The notes below the pieces were generated by a model. It was not told where the DNA came from. It saw only the letters and a program-made list of their open reading frames with translations, and did no database searches. Of a stretch of DNA of 41,552 nt, positions 35,837 through 41,552 are shown piece by piece. Source of the stretch: Candidatus Thorarchaeota archaeon (GTDB lineage Archaea; Asgardarchaeota; Thorarchaeia; Thorarchaeales; Thorarchaeaceae); NCBI GenBank assembly GCA_030593165.1, contig JAUVHR010000001.1:89025-130576 (forward strand), read 5' to 3'. How positions within the stretch are numbered: position 1 is the stretch's first letter; every line of letters begins with the position of its first letter. Both the position numbers and the translations under genes were made by a program.

Positions 35837-37937
35837 CGGAATCCACCTCCTCTGCCATCTTGCCCCGTCGTTTTTCCAAGGCCTTCAGGTCTTCGCGTCT
35901 GCCAGGACACTCACTCCAGTTGATGCACGTTTCCCATGCTCTTTTCCTAGATACAACCCTGATTATCTGGAAGCCACAGTCAGGACATTGCTTGTCCAGT
36001 GGTACAATCTCCCCTTTTTGTGGAAGTGGAAATGTCACTTCACAATTCCCATCTCTGTAATTCGAACAACCAAGGAACCTCTTTCCACTCTTCGGAGACC
36101 TGACTACGATCAATGTTCCGTTATCGCAGCTAGGACATGGACCAATCTCCTGCTTGGCTTTCCAGTATCTCTGGAGTCCTGCAACCAGCTCTTGACCAAT
36201 CAGTTCCTCCTGTTCTCTAATGCTTTCCAATAGTGTGAGGAGTTCTTCTTTTGCTTTCTTGAGCACCGCCCCCCTACTGTTCTTTCTCTCCTGAATCTGG
36301 GCCATCTCAGCTTCCAGTTGACGTGTTAGGTCGACGGAGAGCATCTTAGGCACGTACCGGTTCAGTGTTTCGAACGTCGCATATCCCAAAGTGGACAGCT
36401 CGAAACGCTCGCTCAGTGTGTACCCTCTAGACTTGACCGAGTCAACAATCGAAGCACGTGTTGACTTGGTGCCGAGGTTCTCGACCTCTAGTTTCTTCAA
36501 CAGACTGGACGGATTGAACCGAGGGGGTGGGGCGGTGTATCTCCAGTCCGCAGCAACAGAAGTAAGTCTGATCAAATCACCTGTGTCTAGTGAAGGCAGT
36601 ACTCTCTCTGAGGTTACCACATATGGTTCATAGAAAGACATCCACCCCTCTTTCAGGACCCGGAGTCCACGCAAGTACAGCTTGTGTTCATCATGAATAA
36701 CGTCTACCCTAAGGCTTTCTTTCACCGCAGGTTCTCCGAACAGCGACAGAAATCTACGAACTATGAGATCGTAGACCTTTTTCTGACTAGGTGTCAGTCT
36801 GCGTTCAGGTTTCTTGCCGGTTGGATGGATTGCTGGATGTGCTGGATCGTCCATCTTTCCTTGAATAGGAACGAGTTCACCTTGAAGGACCTGTTTTGCC
36901 AGGGCAGAATATGTCTTGTTTGTACTCAGTCCGTCAAGTATCAGCTTAACATTGATGCTCTTTGGTATCTTCTGGCTACTTGTCCGAGGATACGAGATGA
37001 GTGCGTCCAGATACAGCTTCTGCGCGATGGCTAGCGTCCGACTTGGTTTGAAACCAAAGTGTCTGTACGCCTCCGATTGAAGCCCGCTGAGATTGAACGG
37101 AACCGGCGGTGATTGTGATACCACTCTGCGGTTCACTGAGTCCACGATGGCAGTCTTACCCGACAGTTCGTCGACTATGGTATCCGCTTGCTGTTTGTTC
37201 TGTACTCGTTTCCTGAAGTATTCAAGCTCTACCTCTCCTCCATCGTACTCTCCTGTCGTCTGTATAACCCAAAAGGGAGTGGGTACGAATACATTAATCT
37301 CCCTCTCCCGCTCAGCAACGTATGCCAAGGCCGGTCCTTGTACCCGACCTGTAGAAACTATTTTGAACCAACCGGACACCCTCTTGATGGCAAGAGTCAA
37401 GGCTCGTGTCAAGTTGATCCCCCAAAGCCAGTCAATTTCATGTCGTACACAACCTGCTTCTATCATGGGGAATTCCAATTGAGGTTCCAGTCCTTGATAG
37501 GCGGCTTCTAAGTCGGTTTTAGTGAGTGCCGAGAAGTACATTCTCTTCGCACTTTTCGGGTCTGCCTTGCATGCATATCTGAGTGTGAGATAGCCAATCA
37601 AACTGCCTTCAATGTCATAATCAGTTGCCACGACGAAGCTATCAACATCTTTCGATAGTCGCTTGATCAGATTGATGATGTACTTGGTTTCTGCTGCCTT
37701 CTTCACAATTTCGTGTTTTGGTGCCCACTCCATGTCTAAACGAGGATAAGTCCAACCCTTCACGGTCTGTCGTAAATCATACAGATGGCCTAGGGCATAT
37801 ACAACAAGGAGAGTGTCCCGCCCTCTCTTGCATTCAAAGTAAGATGCCTTCCGTTTCTTAATCTCAACAGGGGATGATGTATCATCAAGGGCTTCGGCTA
37901 TTCTTCTTGCAGCTGTTGGCTTCTCAGAGATTATCAA
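35829..37937 (-). CDS. topA: DNA topoisomerase type IA with C-terminal zinc fingers
   Basis: IISEKPTAARRIAEALDD, DYDIEGSLIGY, ISYPRTSSQKIP, CPSCDNG...CSNYRDGNC and CPDCGFQII...CINWSECPG; TTG start. Confidence 0.95.
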   Translation of the reverse strand: MIISEKPTAARRIAEALDDTSSPVEIKKRKASYFECKRGRDTLLVVYALGHLYDLRQTVKGWTYPRLDMEWAPKHEIVKKAAETKYIINLIKRLSKDVDSFVVATDYDIEGSLIGYLTLRYACKADPKSAKRMYFSALTKTDLEAAYQGLEPQLEFPMIEAGCVRHEIDWLWGINLTRALTLAIKRVSGWFKIVSTGRVQGPALAYVAEREREINVFVPTPFWVIQTTGEYDGGEVELEYFRKRVQNKQQADTIVDELSGKTAIVDSVNRRVVSQSPPVPFNLSGLQSEAYRHFGFKPSRTLAIAQKLYLDALISYPRTSSQKIPKSINVKLILDGLSTNKTYSALAKQVLQGELVPIQGKMDDPAHPAIHPTGKKPERRLTPSQKKVYDLIVRRFLSLFGEPAVKESLRVDVIHDEHKLYLRGLRVLKEGWMSFYEPYVVTSERVLPSLDTGDLIRLTSVAADWRYTAPPPRFNPSSLLKKLEVENLGTKSTRASIVDSVKSRGYTLSERFELSTLGYATFETLNRYVPKMLSVDLTRQLEAEMAQIQERKNSRGAVLKKAKEELLTLLESIREQEELIGQELVAGLQRYWKAKQEIGPCPSCDNGTLIVVRSPKSGKRFLGCSNYRDGNCEVTFPLPQKGEIVPLDKQCPDCGFQIIRVVSRKRAWETCINWSECPGRREDLKALEKRRGKMAEEVDSDE

Positions 37938-38099
37938 GATTCGCGACAGATTGAATCAACGCTCCCTTCGGTGATTTGGACAGACTTCTGCGACGCTTAA
38001 ATGCTGCCCGCAGAGCAACAATCATCCTAGTACAACTCTTGTTTCCGCGATAGTCTTAAAAGCAGACCCCAGAACGAGTCGGCTCGAGGTCAATAACGA

Positions 38100-38528
38100 T
38101 TGAAACCTTGGTGGCCGAGCATCATAATTAGACCCAGAGTACGACTCACGAGGCCGAGATTTGGGATGCCAACCCGACCTCCCGACCTCATTGTATTTGG
38201 AGTCATTATGGCAGTTGTTCTCTTTGTATTAGGTGGCAATATCTACACTCTGGTACGAACTCCTCCGGCCATAGCAGGGGGTGCAAACGAAATCCCCATT
38301 CTGATTGCACCAGGACTTGACCTCCAACTTGGTTTGGAAGGCATCGTAGCCTCAGTTACAATCATGATCGGCACGCTTGGATTAGGACTCCTATACTATG
38401 CATCCAAGTACGTTTTCCAACCTGGTTATGCTACACGCCTGATGACTCTTGGCATGATTCTAGCAGGTGTTGCGTTTCTCATAATCACGTACATGTTCGG
38501 AATTAAGACAGCGCAATACTACGGTTAG
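38100..38528 (+). CDS. Polytopic membrane protein, possibly OST3/OST6-like
   Basis: Three or four hydrophobic helices; LGLEGIVASVTIMIGTLGLGLLYYASK...GIKTAQYYG weakly recalls the C-terminal half of OST3/6; start could be 38166. Confidence 0.4.
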   Translation: MKPWWPSIIIRPRVRLTRPRFGMPTRPPDLIVFGVIMAVVLFVLGGNIYTLVRTPPAIAGGANEIPILIAPGLDLQLGLEGIVASVTIMIGTLGLGLLYYASKYVFQPGYATRLMTLGMILAGVAFLIITYMFGIKTAQYYG

Positions 38529-38531
38529 TAA

Positions 38532-38555
38532 ATCCTGCCACATACTTGGCAGGAT
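38532..38555. terminator. Perfect 8-bp hairpin between convergent genes
   Basis: ATCCTGCC-ACATACTT-GGCAGGAT. Confidence 0.5.
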
Positions 38556-38576
38556 CTAGCTTTCTATACTGAGAAC

Positions 38577-39290
38577 TCAGTTCCATATGATGAACTCGGG
38601 TTCTCCTCTTTCTCTCAATAGCGCAATCATTTCCTGTGCTATCTCAAGTTTCACACGTTTTCTTTCACTAGCAAGGAAATCAGAGTCATGACTCGATTTG
38701 GACCAGCGTCCTACTATTGTTCCAAAATCCATCCCAGCCAATATCACACGTTCAGGTCCATAATGCGTGACGATAAAACACGCTCTGTCACCATCTGTGA
38801 ATCCACCCCAGAGATGTATATTCCCTTTGGGTTCTACTTGAGTGCTGCCCAGTACAGGACCCAACATGGGAACCACAGGTTCTACCACATCCATATTATC
38901 TCCGTGTGCATGTACAATCCCCAAGGCGCCTTGATCTATTAGCGCACGAATGTGGTTGATGTCTCCATCTAAGTCTGTTACTACTATCTCGCAATGATGG
39001 GCTGCATGTACAAATGCAGTGGATGCTCCATCTACTGCCACAAAAACCGCGTTATCATACTCTGCATATTCCTGAATTTCGTTCAAATGGCGTTCTAACG
39101 ATGGTCCAGCACCACAAACAACCACGATATTCTCCCTGATTATTGCATCTAGTTTGGTGAGCAAAGAGGCTGTGTCCACATTGGTTAGCAGAGATGAAAG
39201 GAGTTTCGTGGCAGCACGATCATCATCAGGACTCAGGTTCAACCGTTCAACGATGTTCCAATAGAAACCCTGCCAATCATCCCATTTCAA
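38577..39290 (-). CDS. mptE: 6-hydroxymethyl-7,8-dihydropterin pyrophosphokinase, MptE-like (DUF115)
   Basis: VVVCGAGPSLERHLNEI, VAVDGASTAFVHAAHHCEIVVTDLDGD, VHAHGDNMD, GFTDGDRACFIVTHYG. Confidence 0.9.
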   Translation of the reverse strand: MKWDDWQGFYWNIVERLNLSPDDDRAATKLLSSLLTNVDTASLLTKLDAIIRENIVVVCGAGPSLERHLNEIQEYAEYDNAVFVAVDGASTAFVHAAHHCEIVVTDLDGDINHIRALIDQGALGIVHAHGDNMDVVEPVVPMLGPVLGSTQVEPKGNIHLWGGFTDGDRACFIVTHYGPERVILAGMDFGTIVGRWSKSSHDSDFLASERKRVKLEIAQEMIALLRERGEPEFIIWN

Positions 39291-40129
39291 GGACCATCAC
39301 CCGATTGTCGAAGAGATTCTCCCACCCTAGCAGCTAATCGCGCTTCTGTCACATCATGAGCACGAATAATGTCCGCACCATTTGCTACAGCTATTGAAGT
39401 GGCTGCAATTGTTCCTGTTAGACGGTCAGTCGGGTCAGGCTGCTCCAGAAGTGCTCCTATGAATGCCTTTCTTGAAACCCCTACACAAAGAGGTTGTCCC
39501 AGTGACAGGAACTGTCCTAGTCCACGTATCAATGCAAAATCAACCTCAGGTAGTTTTCCAAAGCCGATTCCTGGATCAACTATGATATACTCCTCGTCAA
39601 TTCCCGCCTTCTTTGCGATAGTGATGCTTCTCTTCAATGATTCAACAGCATCCTTCAGGGATCTACATGGCGCACCACAGTTCGCCATAAGTATGACGGG
39701 CACCTGCTTGGCAGCCACAATCTCAGCCATTTGACTATCATTTTGCAGTCCTGAGATATCGTTCACAATCGAAACTCCAAGGCCAATTGCCCTTTCCGCA
39801 ACAGGGGCGTGTACAGTGTCAATTGAGATAGGTAGACTAGTCAGTTTACGAATCTTGGGTATTGCTACACCGATGCGTTCAAGCTCCTCTTCTACCGAGA
39901 TTTCTGACGTTCCATATACTCTTGCAGGTGCTGTTGACGCGCCTCCAACATCGATTAAATCTGCACCATCTTCATCTACCTGTAAGACTACTTTCTCCAG
40001 TTCTGCAGGGTCCCCAACAATGGATCCTCTAAAAAAGGACTCATCCGAGAGATTAATCACTCCCATTACCCGGACTGGATAATCCTTGCCCACTTTGAGT
40101 CTATCCAATCTGACGAAACGAGCACCCAA
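39287..40129 (-). CDS. folP: Dihydropteroate synthase-like protein
   Basis: VMGVINLSDESFF, DGADLIDVGGASTAP, PISIDTVHAPVAERAIGLGVSIVNDISG, IVDPGIGFGK. Confidence 0.92.
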   Translation of the reverse strand: MGARFVRLDRLKVGKDYPVRVMGVINLSDESFFRGSIVGDPAELEKVVLQVDEDGADLIDVGGASTAPARVYGTSEISVEEELERIGVAIPKIRKLTSLPISIDTVHAPVAERAIGLGVSIVNDISGLQNDSQMAEIVAAKQVPVILMANCGAPCRSLKDAVESLKRSITIAKKAGIDEEYIIVDPGIGFGKLPEVDFALIRGLGQFLSLGQPLCVGVSRKAFIGALLEQPDPTDRLTGTIAATSIAVANGADIIRAHDVTEARLAARVGESLRQSGDGP

Positions 40130-40206
40130 TCTGACTACTCCTTAACTGTTGGTAGCAATTGACAATACAGAAGGAAATAAAACCTTAGCATCGCCGCGCC
40201 AAGGTC

Positions 40207-41364
40207 GTGTCCATCATGAATAAACCGCTTGAACGAACTCATCTATATGCTTGGCACAAAGAACATGGTGATATTGTACCCTTTGCAGGGTGGGAAATGC
40301 CAGTTCGATTCACAGATATCAGAGAAGAACATCTCGCTGTAAGGAATACGGTGGGCATTTTCGACACCACCAATATGTATCGCTTCTGGATTACAGGCCC
40401 ACAGGCTTGCGAATACCTCCAGACGCTCACTACGAACAACGTGAGCAAGCTGAAAATTGGTGATGGCCATTACTCGACCTGCCTTAACAAACGTGGAGGA
40501 ACTCATGATGACCTTATGTTATACAGGATTGCTGAGGACGAGTACATATGGGTGACCAATGCAGACAACGGTCCCAAGATAAGGAACCATCTTCTGAAGA
40601 ATGCTGAGAAGTTTGACATCAAAGTGGAGGATCGATCCAAGGATGTGGCCATGATTGCAGTTCAAGGCCCAAAGGCACTATCCCTTCTTACAAAGATGGC
40701 CGGAGAGGATGTTCATGAGTTCGGACGGTTCAGCTGCACTCCTGTCAAGCTCGCAGGATACGATACTTACCTGTGTCGTACAGGCTACACCGGTGAGAGT
40801 GGTGGCGAAATACTAGTTCTGAACACACCATTTGATTCCGAGGGCATAAAGAGAGCCATATCATTCTGGGAAGAGATTCTCAAACAGGGTGAAGAGTTTG
40901 GTGTGAAACCTTGTGGTCTCGGAGCTAGGGACTCTCTAAGACTTGAGGCTGGTTTCGTTCTATATGGTCACGAATTAGATGAGGACACCTCCCCAATAGA
41001 GGCCAGAATCTCATATGCTGTGAAGTTCAAGGTTGACCCCCACTACTATGGCTATGATGTAGTCAGAAGTCATAAGAAAGAGAAGACAATCAGGAAGACA
41101 AGAATCGGTCTGATTATGATTGATAGAGGAATACCTCGTGAGCATTATCCAGTCTTTTTCGAAGGCACTCAAATCGGCGAAATCACAAGTGGTGGTATAT
41201 CACCTATCACGAAAGAGGGAATTGGACTGGCGTATGTGACTCCGGGTAGCATTAGTAATGATGATATTGTTGAGATTGATATCAAGGGTCGAATGAGGAC
41301 GGCGCGAGTCACATCATGGCCATTCTACGACCCCAAGAAGTACGGTGAGGGTCGTGTTGGTTGA
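40207..41364 (+). CDS. gcvT: Glycine cleavage system T protein (aminomethyltransferase)
   Basis: RTHLYAWHKEHGDIVPFAGWEMPVRFTDIREEHLAVRN, GYTGESGGEILV, GLGARDSLRLEAGFVLYGHELDEDTSPIEA. Confidence 0.95.
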   Translation: MSIMNKPLERTHLYAWHKEHGDIVPFAGWEMPVRFTDIREEHLAVRNTVGIFDTTNMYRFWITGPQACEYLQTLTTNNVSKLKIGDGHYSTCLNKRGGTHDDLMLYRIAEDEYIWVTNADNGPKIRNHLLKNAEKFDIKVEDRSKDVAMIAVQGPKALSLLTKMAGEDVHEFGRFSCTPVKLAGYDTYLCRTGYTGESGGEILVLNTPFDSEGIKRAISFWEEILKQGEEFGVKPCGLGARDSLRLEAGFVLYGHELDEDTSPIEARISYAVKFKVDPHYYGYDVVRSHKKEKTIRKTRIGLIMIDRGIPREHYPVFFEGTQIGEITSGGISPITKEGIGLAYVTPGSISNDDIVEIDIKGRMRTARVTSWPFYDPKKYGEGRVG

Positions 41365-41418
41365 ATTGCCCAAAGTGATTTATAGTACCTGCATTCCAGA
41401 ACCGAGTTGGTGACACTG

Positions 41419-41552
41419 ATGACCGACGGGACTAAGGTCTTAGACGATAGACTATACAGTGAAGGACACGAGTGGACAAAGGTTGCTGACGACCTTGTGA
41501 TTATTGGAATCACTGACTTCGCTCAGCACTCACTCCATGAAATCACATTCAT
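41419..41552 (+). CDS. gcvH: Glycine cleavage system H protein (partial, runs off the window)
   Basis: MTDGTKVLDDRLYSEGHEWTKVADDLVIIGITDFAQHSLHEITF. Confidence 0.88.
   Translation, partial: MTDGTKVLDDRLYSEGHEWTKVADDLVIIGITDFAQHSLHEITF

Noticed and set aside
1-41552. CRISPR arrays, IS elements, prophage genes
   Set aside because: No repeat-spacer periodicity, transposase or phage structural genes were seen on reading both strands.

Overview
This 41.6 kb window is archaeal chromosome, gene-dense and almost entirely informational and core-metabolic. It is probably from an Asgard-type archaeon (Thorarchaeota-like is my inference, from an Arf-like GTPase, an Elf1 homologue and PolD DP2 together with G1P/archaeol lipid genes). 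Main content: EF-1A; an intron-containing tRNA-Ser(GCT); SRP (7S) RNA; aIF5B/IF2; NDK; the L24e-S28e-L7Ae cluster; G1P dehydrogenase; an Arf-like GTPase; the rpoD-L18e-L13-S9-rpoN-S2 operon; a mevalonate kinase/UbiD-like decarboxylase/aconitase-X operon (archaeal modified mevalonate pathway); a solitary C5 DNA methyltransferase coupled to a SPOUT-like protein; tRNA-Pro(CGG); an exported GIFT/DUF4350-like protein; EngB-like GTPase; Elf1; a SufS-like desulfurase; and a long DNA replication/repair block (RPA, PolD DP2, RadB, a YqgF/RuvC-like RNase H-fold protein, an XPD-like helicase, topoisomerase IA). It ends with MptE-like and DHPS pterin genes and GcvT/GcvH. I saw no CRISPR arrays, transposons or prophage. 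The points most worth a second look are the structured, possibly pseudoknotted leader upstream of rpoD; the RuvC/YqgF-like protein between RadB and the XPD-like helicase; the modified mevalonate operon; the translationally coupled C5-MTase/SPOUT pair; and several small unlisted elements (a 37-aa membrane protein, the EF-1A TTG start with an overlapping out-of-frame ATG, and the tRNA intron). All assignments come from reading motifs by eye; no database search was run.
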